This document shows positions 9,823 through 20,707 of a stretch of 64,000 nt of DNA, in pieces. Both the position numbers and the translations under genes were made by a program. The stretch comes from Incumbomyces delicatus (Eukaryota > Ascomycota > Eurotiomycetes > Chaetothyriales > Trichomeriaceae). The DNA lies in the NCBI GenBank assembly GCA_017655985.1, contig JACJVS010000008.1, forward strand, positions 1,178,001 through 1,242,000. The letters are read 5' to 3'. Numbering within the stretch: the first letter of the stretch is position 1; every line of letters begins with the position of its first letter. Under the pieces are notes generated by a model. It was not told the origin of the DNA. It saw nothing but the letters and a program-made list of their open reading frames with translations, and did no database searches.

Positions 9823-12714
9823 ATGCAGTCATTCCAGCTGTCCGGCAATCCGACTCCAGGCCCCAAGAACTATGTCTTCGTGGATGAGCACAATCGACAT
9901 AAGCGGTTGAAGGTGATGAGGGCTTGCGAGGGCTGCCGAAGGAGAAAGATCAAATGCGATGCGGCCACTACTAACAGCTGGCCATGCGCGGCATGCAAAC
10001 GACTCAAGCTCACCTGTGTTCCTCCTGTGGGCGGCCTCGACGGTGAGCTGAACATCCATGACACGAACTTTGATCCTCTCACATCACAACCATCGGGAAC
10101 ACCTGTCCAGCCGTACCCCCAAGAACAACTTCAGTTCTTACACAATTACGGGTCGCAAGCAGATTTACCCCAGAACTTCGCAGCATACGACGTTCATAGC
10201 ACACACGACATTTACGAGCAGCATGATTTTCACTATCCTTCGGCGCCAAATGAGCCGGCCGGCCTTAATACTTCTCAACCGGCTACGCATTTTCAGCAGA
10301 AGTTTCCTTCTTTTGACTCGGTGCATAGTAATATTGGCCAACCTTCAGTGGGTAGTCCGCATTCAACTGGTTCAGTTACGGCGGAGGACTTAGCAGAAAA
10401 CCTAGGAGATCTTCGAATTGCGGATACCGGGATTGCGCCCTATATTCGACAACAGTATGGCTCGCCTCACGAGGCACCGCTACCTGTCGCTGAAGATGAA
10501 GATGATCTCCCTGCGTTTTCGACTGTAGCTGGATCGCGGATCCGCATACCACCTGCGCTGATGCCGTCCGATGAAGAAGCTTCAAAGGCATTCGAGGACT
10601 TTTTCGAGCATGTTCATCCGTACGTGCCGGTGCTATGTCGCAGTCATTTCATGCGTCAATGGGAACAGGCGCGTGACACTATTTCTCCTTTGCTGCTCGA
10701 GGCTGTCTTTGCATGTGCTGGTCAGGTGTCTGACGATCCTGCCGGCGGGTCCCAATGGCTCGCTCTTGCAAATCGACACGAGGAGAGCTTTGCAGACACG
10801 CCTCGACTTAGCACAGTTCAGGCCCTCCTCCTACTTTTGAAGGCGCGCGAGAAGGCACCGAAGCGGGGTTATTACTACCGATCTTGGATTACGGTGAAAA
10901 AGATTGTGGGTATGGCGAAAGACATTGAATTGCACGAGCACCTTGATATCCACGCAAGTGGGGGAGTGTGTAGCTCCAGCCAAGAAGAGTGTTTGTCCAG
11001 AACGAGGGTTTGGCAATTGGCCATGATAGTAGAATTGATGGTCGGAGGACCGCAAGGGCGATCCGATTATGGTGTTGACACTGACACTGTCGAAACAAGC
11101 CCAGCGCCCCCATATTTCGATGTTGATGAGTACGAACAGGAGACATCGCGCCAGTTTGCATATTGGGTACGCAACGTACGCAATATCAAAGGAATAGCGG
11201 AGACATTACTCAAGCTCAAACGAAAGAACAAAGACTGGGCAAGCGATCCAAAATTTGTCGCATATAACGAGGACTTCAGGCAGTGGCCGACCGATGTGCC
11301 GAACGATCTGACCATTAGGCCCTCTGTGAACGGACTGCTTCCTCAACTACCGTCACATTTCCTGGCTAATATGCACTGCCATTACCAACTTGGCATTGTC
11401 ATGTTATACAAACCGCAGCTGACCGCATCTAAGGATTTTGCCAACGACGACAAGTGGAAGCACATTATGTCTACATGCTACAGTTCTGCGAAGCAGGTTT
11501 GTGTATATCAGGAAGCAATTCTCCAGCAATTTGACATCCTGGGTCTTGCAAGCATGCAGAGAGGTCTCAGTTTCCCAATTTATGCCATACTTACCTGTGT
11601 GATGGTGCATCTGGTAAGTGTCCTCCCCCGAGACAAGACGTAGACTGACCTCTCACCGATTGCCATTACTTCTCCAGACCCAAAATATAACACAGACGCG
11701 AAGGGATTTTTTGTTCGACATATGCGCATCCTCGAGAAATGCATTGCTGAGTGGCCGATGCCAGAAGTTGAGGCTCAAATTAATGGACTACGAGCGGCCT
11801 TTTCGGCAAATCTCTACAAGCCGTTCGAGCTGAAGCCAACATTCCCGTATGGCACGCCTTCAGAGCATAGCAGAAGTGCGGAGGAACAAAGAGGCTCTGA
11901 GTCCCAGCAACAGGTTGCGTCTGGTCCAGCTCAGCACCTGTACCAAAATTCTATGTCTCAAGGGACGTTCTTTTCCACCTCGCCAGTCTCCGCTAGAGCA
12001 GCACCGAAGCACCATGAGCAACAATTTTACCATAGCTACTCTGGTAACAAACCAACACATCAGTACCGTCAGTCACCTCAGACCAGCAATCCAAGCACCG
12101 TTATCAGCTCTGCCGAATCCTGGAACCCAACTCCAATCATTGACCAGTTTCAGGCTGCGTTTGCAATACCTCAGTCTGCACTGGCACCACCTCCTCCACC
12201 AAGCTACACCTCGCCTCCACCAGTCCCAATTCCGCACCAAGCCTTTCATCCACAGATGCACAATCAGCAGTATGTGCCGAGCCCGACATCCGCAGGGGGC
12301 TACAGCTCGCATCAACAATATACCCCATCCCCTACCTCCCAATCAGTGCACACCCCACAATCATTCTACCAACCTCATCCGAAAAGCACCCCACAATCAC
12401 AATTGACACCCTCGCAATATCCCCAACAACATGTTATCAATTCCTATTTTGACTCCAATAATACTCAGCATTCTGCGCAGGACCACCAGCAAATGCAAGC
12501 CTCCCAAAATTTCGCAACGGTCAATAACGCTTTCGGCACTAGCACGGAATCTGCCGTGACGCATCGCCCCATTTATGTGACACCGAAAGAATGGCAACAG
12601 AGCGTTGCTAGTGTCTTTGACCCCGGTGGGTTAAAGCGAAAGTGGAGCTATGGGCCGGAGCTAGCAATGCATCAGGAAGATCATCCACCAGGACGGTATG
12701 GAAGTATTGGATGA
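9823..12714 (+). CDS. Zn(II)2Cys6 fungal-specific transcription factor (exon junction uncertain)
   Basis: A nuclear DNA-binding regulator of unknown target. The binuclear zinc cluster has cysteines at 35, 38, 45, 55, 58 and 65 (spacing 2-6-9-2-6). It is followed by a low-complexity linker and a fungal-specific regulatory domain from about residue 250 (FEDFFEHVHPYVPVLCRSHF). The first open frame runs 9823-11643. A C-terminal frame to 12714 holds HMRILEKCIAEWPMPEVEAQ and a long Gln/Pro/Ser tail typical of activation regions. A textbook intron (GTAAGT at 11614, CTGAC branch, CAG at 11677) would join them out of frame. The uninterrupted reading frame has a single TAG at 11641-11643 followed by PIAITSPDPKYNTDAKGFF, which looks like protein. 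Short-intron solutions (for example 11599-11643) keep the frame but have weak donors. The start ATG is clear. Confidence 0.8.
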
Positions 12715-14733
12715 GAGTCAAACTCGCACAAGAACTGGTCACACCAATCGACGCCTCAAAGCACGAATTGCCAACGCTCGATCTGCAAACTCATATGACC
12801 GGCACATTGAACGCCTTCCAAGCTCGCACCGTCGCAAGACGGAAAGTTTGGCCTTCTAACTTATGACAATTGGGGACATAATAAAGGAAGTCAGGAAATG
12901 CCCAATTTTCAGCTTTGATATCATTGGTGCAAAAAACGAGGAGGGGTAACGTAATTGGCCGAGGCAAATTAATTTCCTGGTGTTCAGTGGCCAAACACCA
13001 ATCGTTCTTGAAGGATCATAGCTTCCGTCCTTGAGGTATATTGCATGCTCACTGCCTCCGATACGAACGATTTGAAATACATCATGAGAGCCAAGATCAA
13101 TGCTCGCCACAGAACTTGGAAAGCGCCACCAGGACAACATGCCCCTCGCCTCTTTCAAGTCGCCTCTTCGCGTCCGTTGTCAAGGCTGTGCACCTGGCGC
13201 AGCATATTCGCCTCCATAGGGTAGGTCAAATCACCACCTACGTACGATTTGTGATCCTATGAAATCAGAAATGATGGAATTGACTTGGTGTGGTCAATGA
13301 TCACAGTACATGACAAGATGCCACTTCTCCAACCGGAAGTTGACCTCATTAGACGACATATTGATGGGCTACGTTTCGTGTCATGCTTGCATACCTTAAG
13401 TGAGACATCCAGATCTGTATAATATTCGAGGAGTCGCATGACAGAATGCACATACTAAATTCAACGATCCACTTTGCTCGTCACACCGCTGCACAGGCTG
13501 TGCCCGGAACGTCCAGAGCGAGGTTGCCAAACGACCCAGCACCGCGCCATGCCCCCTTACAAAACATAGTGCAGTACGATCTTCTGCGAGTGGCGAGAAT
13601 ATGGGCTTCTGGGGACTTACGCGTCATCTTTGATACCCTGGTCGGCAATCACAGAATACGGCTTTCATGTTGCGGTGCAGAAACATGAATAACATTTTCG
13701 GAGATTCACATTGAGATGGGTAATCACAGAACCATCAAATGATGATGTTGATGTCAGTTGTAGAATGTATACTACATAGATTTTTCTCTGGGTCCACGGC
13801 TGCTTGTGCAGTTTCGTGTTGCCTATGACTACGAAAAAGTACTCTAATATTGGATTGCACATAGTAATGTTCACTACATTTCGACTTCGACTTCGACTTC
13901 GACTTCGACGTCAGATAGCGAATTCTTTGCAGATAGAAGTTAGAGCGCTCCCTTTGTAGCGCATACTAATGGCTAGCGGTTTGATCCTCTCCTCGGTCCC
14001 ATAATAGCCACCAGATAACGCACATGTCCCGATAAGTACGCTCAAAAGAGAAAAGAAGAGCTAACTGCGCACACGGAATCGTTGGTGCGAAGACAGCATC
14101 TTGCTATCGACGCCCGTGACGGAAGACAGAAGAATCGTTGGTGCATCTTTCATTGGACCGGAATTTTGCTTTAAAATTCACTTCCTGGTCAGATTCTAAC
14201 CATTTTCGGAGCCAACGACCGAGAAACCGAGGACCGTGCTTATGCTTAATGGAGACCTCGATCACTGATTAGTAGAGTAACTCGCTTTCGCAATTCCGTC
14301 AAAATTCATCGCATCAGACCAGCTCCGCGAATGCTGGATGCGTGCCATTTGTTATGTTCCTGGGAACCGGTGATGCTCTTCATGGCCTCTTCGAGTTTCA
14401 CGGTTGATGAAATCAGCCGAGCCATAGCGGAAGGGTTGCATCCGTAGTGATCATGATCGGCGTCACCAGGTAGAAGCGATGGAAGGGATACTTTGATCTG
14501 GAGGAGTGAAAACCACGTAGCATAGCTTTCATAGCCCGCTCCACGCACCCACAAGAGGATATCACTGACATTCTCCGCGTATTCCGACTGCCCGGAACAG
14601 ACTTATAGCATACTCGTGTAGCGGCCGTCCACAAAGCAATTTCGACGCCTCGAAAGGGTTCTTCTTCAATTCCGCTTAATAGCGGCTAACTTGAAAGCCT
14701 GTAGCCGTTGCATCTCAATTTCTCTTACGATGA
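12715..14733. other. Intergenic region between the Zn2Cys6 factor and TRS23
   Basis: Two kilobases without a supported gene, mostly 3' flanks of the two convergent genes. The open frames are short and overlap on both strands. One simple tandem repeat is listed separately. Confidence 0.45.
13880..13909 (+). repeat. Hexanucleotide microsatellite (TTCGAC)x5
   Basis: Five perfect head-to-tail copies of TTCGAC, lying in non-coding sequence. They read as Phe-Asp or Ser-Thr in some frames, but no gene covers the site. Copy number is likely to vary between strains. Confidence 0.9.
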
Positions 14734-15285
14734 TCATCTCCTAAACAAGAACTGGGTCAATGCCCTCTCCCAGCCATCGATACGAATTGGATTATCGACC
14801 GGCCAAAAAGGATTTTTGCATACGTGATCTGCAAAACGTTCATAGATCCCTCGTACTAAGCCGTCGGTGTTTGGCATACTTGGATCTGTGAATAGCAGGA
14901 ATTTGGTACCAGTGAGCGATTGAAATACAGTCAGCTTGAAGAAGGCCGACTCGAGACTCTCGATTCCGGTAACAGGGACATCCGGGATAGGGTAACGAAA
15001 GGTTGCAGGTTTCCCACCCGTCCCGTTAGCCCTTGCTGTGGGAGGATTGTCAGAGGATGAGGCTTGGTGCGTAGGAAATTGTGGTGTGAGATTCTTGGTG
15101 ATTGCATGAACACCATGGAAGGTACCTGCAAGGATGAGGTAGTCGTTTGTGGTAAGGTTTGGAGTGCCGGGCAGACCGAGAGTACCCGTCGCTGGCTGAG
15201 AGCCGGCCGAAGATGCGGTCGGGAAGGTTCGGTGGTATATCAGAGAGCCCGCCTTCGAAATGATCAGGAGGGCGAACACGGGCAT
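14734..15285 (-). CDS. trs23: TRAPP complex subunit Trs23 (TRAPPC4, sybindin-like)
   Basis: A 183-residue core subunit of the TRAPP tethering complex, the guanine exchange factor for Ypt1/Rab1 in ER-Golgi traffic. The N-terminus MPVFALLIISKAGSLIYHRT is the longin-like first strand. Then come NDYLILAGTFHGVHAITKNL, GIESLESAFFKLTVFQSLTG with TKFLL, and the C-terminal signature IYERFADHVCKNPFWPVDNP. The open frame continues upstream for 118 codons, but the protein family begins at the ATG at 15283-15285. A Pro/Gly/Thr-rich insert (TASSAGSQPATGTLGLPGTP) sits where fungal Trs23 proteins vary in length. It is divergent from RPN10 with a spacer of 469 bases. Confidence 0.9.
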   Translation of the reverse strand: MPVFALLIISKAGSLIYHRTFPTASSAGSQPATGTLGLPGTPNLTTNDYLILAGTFHGVHAITKNLTPQFPTHQASSSDNPPTARANGTGGKPATFRYPIPDVPVTGIESLESAFFKLTVFQSLTGTKFLLFTDPSMPNTDGLVRGIYERFADHVCKNPFWPVDNPIRIDGWERALTQFLFRR

Positions 15286-15754
15286 CGTGAGGATAGCGCT
15301 GAGATGCTGTGGACGCAGCCACAGAACATCCCCAGATTTCACTCGCTTATCATGGTTGAACAAATCCCCGATGAAGCAAAAGCCTGGACAGATCACAATT
15401 GAACCTCCTCCGAAACCGTTCCGCGCACCGTCTGGGCTCAAGTGAAAGGCCGACGTCGCTGTTTCGACGGTATTTGACGGATCTGAAAACAGCAGACTCG
15501 GACAAGCCATGGCGGAGCCTCGTTGACGACAAGGCTGAAGTCCGCAGTTGACGTGCCCTCTCATGCCTGTCCGGCGGATTCGTAGATTCACGCGCCCGAG
15601 GCATTCATTGCAACAATAATCACGACAGCATTCACCCACTACCTGTGACTGATCGGTATTGGTCCTGTATCTGCTCTACACCTGACTGCCTGTGTTCTTT
15701 CATCTGTTATTGAGCCCCTCGTACCATCTCTGCTTACGGTTATCGGATACCAAG
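15286..15754. other. Divergent promoter region of TRS23 and RPN10
   Basis: A 469-base shared upstream region. No Rpn4-type proteasome element (GGTGGCAAA) is visible on either strand. A pyrimidine-rich stretch (about 15690-15740) precedes the RPN10 ATG. Confidence 0.5.
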
Positions 15755-16701
15755 ATGCCTCTCGAAGCGACTGTGATCTGTGTTGATAATAGCGAAGCCA
15801 GCCGGAATGGAGATTATCTGTAAGTTGACCCGGGAATCGCAGCCTCGAGTGAATACTAACCTGTCTGATCAGTCCTACCCGATTTCAAGCACAGTCCGAA
15901 GCAGTTTCGCTAATCTTTAATGCCAAAACTCAAGCCAATCCAGAGTCGGCAGTCGGTCTCTTGTCTATGGCCGGTACCTCTCCTCAAGTGCTCAACACGC
16001 CAACCACGAATTTCGGCGCCGTCCTTGCAGGTCTACATGACACCAAGATCAAAGGCTCGATCAGATTAGGAACGGCCATCAGCGTGGCTATGCTCGCGCT
16101 GAAACATCGGGCGAATAAGTCACAGAGGCAGAGAGTTGTGGTATTAATTTGCAGCGAACTTGATCCCAAAAAAGACGGCAACGACAGCGAGAAAGAGCTC
16201 GTGAAACTGGCAAAGAAATGCAAGAAGAACAATGTTAGTGTGGACTTTGTGGCATTCGGCGATGCTACAGCTTCCGAAACCAGAAGCGTACTCGAAAAAT
16301 TCGTGGAAACTGTTGGTGGAAGCTCAAGCAATGAGGGGAACTACCTCGCCGTGATACCGCCAGGTCCTGGCTTGCTCTCTGACGGCCTAGTCACCACACC
16401 CATCGTAAATAGCGGTGGCCCTAGCGGTAGTGAAGGCATGGAGGGAGTCGAAAACACCGCTGGAGGCCAGAACGGGTTCGAGTTTGGGATCGATCCTGCT
16501 GCGGACCCGGACCTAGCCATGGCCCTAAGAATGAGTATGGAGGAGGAGCAGAACAGATTAGAACGTGAGAGACGGCAACGCGAAGAACAGGACAGGCAAA
16601 ATGGAGAGAGAATGGAGACCATCGCGGAAGAAGCCGGTTCGACTGCGAACGACTCGAGACAACCAACCGTTGAAGAAGAGAAGCCTGATGGCAAATCGTA
16701 A
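15755..16701 (+). CDS. rpn10: 26S proteasome regulatory subunit Rpn10 (ubiquitin receptor)
   Basis: A polyubiquitin receptor of the 19S regulatory particle that stabilises the lid-base contact. Exon 1 (15755-15819) encodes MPLEATVICVDNSEASRNGD. The intron (15820-15872) has GTAAGT, a perfect TACTAAC branch site and GATCAG. Exon 2 runs 15873-16701. The protein is 297 residues. The N-terminal VWA domain (to about 190) carries the D-N-S-E metal-site-like opening and LCSELD-type core strands (VVVLICSELDPKKDGNDSEK). A single ubiquitin-interacting motif is at about 230-250 (DPDLAMALRMSMEEEQ), followed by a charged Glu/Arg/Gln tail. This is a standard fungal architecture. Confidence 0.96.
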
Positions 16702-17599
16702 CCTCTCGATCGCTTGACACCCTGCTGAGCCACAATAGCATAGCGCAACGGCGTTTGTGGGGTTTCCAATAAGCCGCGGCTGTATTTTAGCTAGAGTATG
16801 GATTACATCGAAGCTTTGGGGGAGCACCGCTCTTCATTGATTTGGGGCCCAGTTCTTGCCAACGATGACGGTCTCGAGGATAGGACCATAGTGCATCGTG
16901 CGGAATTCCAATTTGGCTTTGTAGCCTTATCCTTGAAACATAATCTGATAGTGTTGGCAGCATCAAGGTTTGTTCCAGGCATTTCTACTGGCACTATGTC
17001 TGCTAGTTCCTAGCAATGTAATCAGAAGACCTTGCGGGACCACCTGCCTCAGCTATTCGCTCTGAGACTGAGTATACACGCGTCTATCTTCTTGCGATGT
17101 TGCACGCGAGGCCGGCCACCGCCAAAAGCAAAATCTCTTACTCGAACGAGTACTGATAGGATCTCCAATTCCTCCAGCCTCCCTACTTCAATCGATATTT
17201 TCGGCAGAGCATGATCTGCAACCACCTGAGGTAGCGGACATGTGACCACGAGATTAAATGATTGCCCAGCTCCTCTAAATTGAACATGATGGATGACAGT
17301 ACATGAGATGATGATTCGTATATCAGCTTGTCGGGAAGAAATGCTGCTTTACCTCCGTCCCTAACGAGGTCACTTTGCAGCAATTGCTTGATTGCGGCTT
17401 GGTGGATCTGTGACCCTACGGTCTCATACCATAACATCATTGGAAACTTACGGGGTCCCCAAATCTTGCTGGTGTAGGTGTGTCAATATGCCACATATCA
17501 ATCCTCTTTGTACCACGAATGATCCACTTCTTCTCGCTCTCCTGCAAATCTTGAGCTACACAGCTTTTGACGATGCACGTCAACTTGTGGACAAAATGC
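16702..17599. other. Spacer between convergent RPN10 and TRM5
   Basis: About 0.9 kb of 3'-flanking sequence for both neighbours. Only short, overlapping frames are present, and I see no repeat or RNA gene. Confidence 0.5.
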
Positions 17600-19096
17600 T
17601 TAGCCAACATGGTAGTTTGCGGGTGCTGAGAATGCAACAGCAGCCGGCAATCTGAAAGAAGCACAGTAGTAGAGTTTGTTCGGCGCAACCAGTCGAGCCC
17701 GATGAAGCTCAACTTCGTCCGCTTCCGAGAGGACATGGCCAAGCCGCTGCGAAAGTCTGTCCCGAAGCTCCGTCCGCTCATCTTCTTCTGTGTCCCTTCG
17801 TGCCTGGAAGGTATAGATATGTATCATGGGTAACGTTCGGGATACAGTCGAGGAGAACAACTGCTCATGGCCGTAATAGATCCCTCTAAAAGCATGCAGA
17901 AATTCAATTCCAGAAGCCGGTAGATTCATGATGAAATGGTCAAAGGTTGCTGGTTCTTTGACCGTCATCGTCATTGATTCGATGTAAGCGGTAGCCTTTT
18001 GCCTTTCTTCTGCACTCGACTTTCGAGAGAGATTGACTTTTGGCTTCTTCTTGACAGTCCTCTGCTCCTCTAAAAGCTCTTGTGAAGCAGTCTTGATGAA
18101 ATCAGCACCATCCAAGTTGGCCGACGTCACAAAATCTGCGACTTTGTTTGCCCGAATCGCCGCATTCAAGGCAGTGTAGCATGCTGGATTAAGATCGTTC
18201 GCTCGCACCCAGATCCCCTTCTTTCCACATGGAATTGCAAATGGACCAACCCCGGCCGTTACATCACAGATACCTTCGCCTTCCTTGAACTTCGATATCA
18301 ACCGTTCGTGCTCGTGGCCATTTCGGGTATTCCAGTACACTTCGCCGAAGTTGAACTTGAATTCGCAGTCGGCGTGATGCACCGTCACATCGAGATCGTC
18401 AGGACCAGCGAGGACCTCATATGGAAACGTCCGGAATGCGGACTCTGTGCCCACATCGCGCAGCTTGTTGATGACTGTCTTCAGTTGCGGGTTCTTATCA
18501 AGCAGAACTTGACCGATCATGTATTTGTAAGGTAGGAATTGTTCACGGAGGTTGAGATGCGCCACATGACCAACCTGAGCAAATCCTGACGGATGCTGGT
18601 CGTCCTGGTCCGAAAACTCCGGCAAGATAGCGCCGAGGATGTCGCTCATGGACCAGTCGTTGTAAGTCAAGGTGAGCTCATAAGGACGTATTTTCACGGT
18701 TCCATCATCAATGAGATCGACCCAACTGTCGCGCCACGTAGACCGGTCTAAGTGTTTGACATGTGGCCGCAGGATTATGCATTTGGCTCCAGCGACTGTC
18801 TCATCATCGACAATAGGTTTTATAGTAGAGGCAGAGAGCAAGTCACGCGAAGACGAGAGTCTTGCTCTGACTGCTTGAATTTTCCGCGGGTCGAAGACGG
18901 TGAGAGCAGATGTAAGGACTTTTCTGGAAAAGAACTCTCGATCAAGGTCTTTCATCTCACGGTTTATTGGAGGCGGAGAAATTTCCGCTGCTGTTGTGGT
19001 ACTCATGTTCCGAAGCTTGCATGTTCTTGCCAGATGGCGGCGGCGCAGGAAAACAATGCAAGACTGCTTGTGTTGTAATGGTCGCCTTGCAAGCAT
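17600..19096 (-). CDS. trm5: tRNA (guanine37-N1)-methyltransferase Trm5
   Basis: A SAM-dependent enzyme that makes m1G37 in tRNA and so prevents +1 frameshifting. It acts in the cytosol/nucleus and, in yeast, also in mitochondria. Visible motifs are FLPYKYMIGQVLLDKNPQLK with NKLRDVGTESAFRTFPYEVL (the insert preceding the Rossmann fold), motif I ICDVTAGVGPFAIPCGKKG, VRANDLNPACYTALNAAI and MNLPASGIEFLHAFRGIYY. Two ATGs are possible. The one at 19094-19096 gives 498 residues and adds a Arg/Lys-rich, acid-free leader (MLARRPLQHKQSCIVFLRRR). The one at 19004-19006 (MSTTTAAEISPP) gives 468. The first looks like a mitochondrial presequence, so dual localisation by alternative starts is plausible. 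The open frame further upstream has no ATG. Confidence 0.94.
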   Translation of the reverse strand: MLARRPLQHKQSCIVFLRRRHLARTCKLRNMSTTTAAEISPPPINREMKDLDREFFSRKVLTSALTVFDPRKIQAVRARLSSSRDLLSASTIKPIVDDETVAGAKCIILRPHVKHLDRSTWRDSWVDLIDDGTVKIRPYELTLTYNDWSMSDILGAILPEFSDQDDQHPSGFAQVGHVAHLNLREQFLPYKYMIGQVLLDKNPQLKTVINKLRDVGTESAFRTFPYEVLAGPDDLDVTVHHADCEFKFNFGEVYWNTRNGHEHERLISKFKEGEGICDVTAGVGPFAIPCGKKGIWVRANDLNPACYTALNAAIRANKVADFVTSANLDGADFIKTASQELLEEQRTVKKKPKVNLSRKSSAEERQKATAYIESMTMTVKEPATFDHFIMNLPASGIEFLHAFRGIYYGHEQLFSSTVSRTLPMIHIYTFQARRDTEEDERTELRDRLSQRLGHVLSEADEVELHRARLVAPNKLYYCASFRLPAAVAFSAPANYHVG

Positions 19097-19555
19097 TAAA
19101 TTATTGAGAACTCGATATTTTCGCAGAGTTGTGTGAATGACAGGCTTTGGTTTCAATTTTGGGATCAGCCAATGCCCTTGCCATGAATTTGTGATTGGGT
19201 TCCCAGGGGTTCACCAAGTTCTGCTGTCTTAACGTGTCGGCTAGTCACTTTCGAATTGCCTCAATTCTGTTTAAGTAGAGGTCAATGATCGTTTCCAAGC
19301 CGTCTATGTTTGTCCCACTTAAAAGAAGCTGCTGGACGCTGACGTTCTGACCAAATTTCTAAATAGTTTGGGGAGAAATGTTATGATTCCTAGAGTCAAA
19401 TAATGTTTTGACCACAGACGCGTCTGGCAACGTTTCTTCAATGAAGAGCTCATTACCTAGGGACTATTTCCTCACTGCTTCCGTCAGATAGTGATTCGCA
19501 GCTTTCAGGAGTCTATTCTACAAATGCGTTGAGGTCCAGAGACATTCGTACAATC
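19097..19555. other. Divergent upstream region of TRM5 and the AlkB-like gene
   Basis: A 459-base spacer. No TATA box or known element is obvious. The AlkB-like open frame extends into it from a TTG at 19529, but that codon is not a credible start. Confidence 0.45.
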
Positions 19556-20707
19556 ATGTCTAAGCGGAACCTGGACTCGTTCTTTCTCCCAGTGGCGAAA
19601 AGAGCAACACAAGACATCCGCCCGATTTCACGAAATAAATCGACTCCTCGCAGCACCCACAAGGCAAGCCTCAATGAATCAGCGAAAGCCAGCATACCAA
19701 GTGAGACAATACCAGCAGTCTCGTCGGATCACCTCACATATCCTTTTCCGATTGCTGATTTGCCTTCAGGTATTGTAGAGAAGTTGGACGAATTGCTTCT
19801 CACCGCGTCTGGTAAAATGATCAGGGACCAGCCGCACCTTGACCTTCTATATTTTCAGCCACTCATTCCTGAACCAATTGCCGATGACCTTTTTCATTTC
19901 CTGCGTTCTTCGCTCCCTTTCTACAGAGTGAGATATTCTGTTAGTCGTTTTGGAAAAAGCTTTGACGTCAACACGCCCCGTTATACAACTGTCTTCGGTA
20001 TAGACGAAACATCGCGCTTCTTGACGACATCTCCACTCCCACGAGATGGCTCACCGGTGCATTCTACGGCTTCACTTATTGTCGAAGCCCACAATCAACA
20101 TAAGGAAGTCGCACCTGGAAAGTACAAATCTTGTGTTGTGGCGCCCCGACCTATCCCGCCCAGCCTCGCTTTGCTGAAAAACCTGACTGAGGCGTTGACC
20201 CATGATACGTACAATTTTGTGCTGGTGAACTACTATAGCAGCGGGCAAGATTCGATAAGCTTTCACAGTGACGATGAACGTTTTCTCGGAGATAACCCTA
20301 CAATTGCTTCTTTCAGCCTAGGTGCGCGTCGAGATTTCCTGATGAAGCATAAGCCTCCCGGTGCTGGGCGAGGCAACAGCAGCAAAGCCCAGTCACAGGC
20401 AAATGCTGCAGAACTAGGTAAAGTATACCCAGACACGACTCAGATCAAGCTTGCGCTCAACTCGGGTGACATGATTCTGATGCGCGGTGAAACTCAACCC
20501 AATTGGCTGCATTCGATTCCCAAACGAAGCAGTAAGACTGGTGAGGTCAACAGAGGACGGATCAACATCACGATGAGGAGAGCAATGGTTCCTGGCGGCA
20601 CTGAGAATTATTATCAGTACAACGTAGGCAAAGGTCCTGTTTACGTTTGGGATGAGCAAGTGCAGGACATGAGAATCTGGGAATGCAAGGACAATAACAA
20701 ATACTAA
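19556..20707 (+). CDS. AlkB-type 2-oxoglutarate/Fe(II) dioxygenase (ALKBH2/3-like)
   Basis: A 383-residue enzyme of the AlkB family, which removes alkyl groups from nucleic-acid bases by oxidative demethylation. The jelly-roll active site is complete: Fe ligands H237 and D239 (SFHSDDERF), H319 (NWLHSIP), and the 2OG/substrate motif RINITMR starting at R335. The flanking segments PLIPEPIADDLFHFLRSSLP and NYYSSGQDSISFHSDD fit the ALKBH2/3 branch. The extreme N-terminus, MSKRNLDSFFLPVAKR, resembles a PCNA-interacting motif without the leading Gln. That would suit a repair role at replication forks. Start: the ATG at 19556; the nine codons before it begin with TTG. DNA rather than RNA as substrate is inferred. 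Confidence 0.88.
   Translation: MSKRNLDSFFLPVAKRATQDIRPISRNKSTPRSTHKASLNESAKASIPSETIPAVSSDHLTYPFPIADLPSGIVEKLDELLLTASGKMIRDQPHLDLLYFQPLIPEPIADDLFHFLRSSLPFYRVRYSVSRFGKSFDVNTPRYTTVFGIDETSRFLTTSPLPRDGSPVHSTASLIVEAHNQHKEVAPGKYKSCVVAPRPIPPSLALLKNLTEALTHDTYNFVLVNYYSSGQDSISFHSDDERFLGDNPTIASFSLGARRDFLMKHKPPGAGRGNSSKAQSQANAAELGKVYPDTTQIKLALNSGDMILMRGETQPNWLHSIPKRSSKTGEVNRGRINITMRRAMVPGGTENYYQYNVGKGPVYVWDEQVQDMRIWECKDNNKY

Noticed and set aside
14734..15639. 301-residue version of Trs23
   Set aside because: The added 118 residues are Cys/Arg-rich with no family counterpart, and the longin-like start MPVFALLIIS is at 15285.
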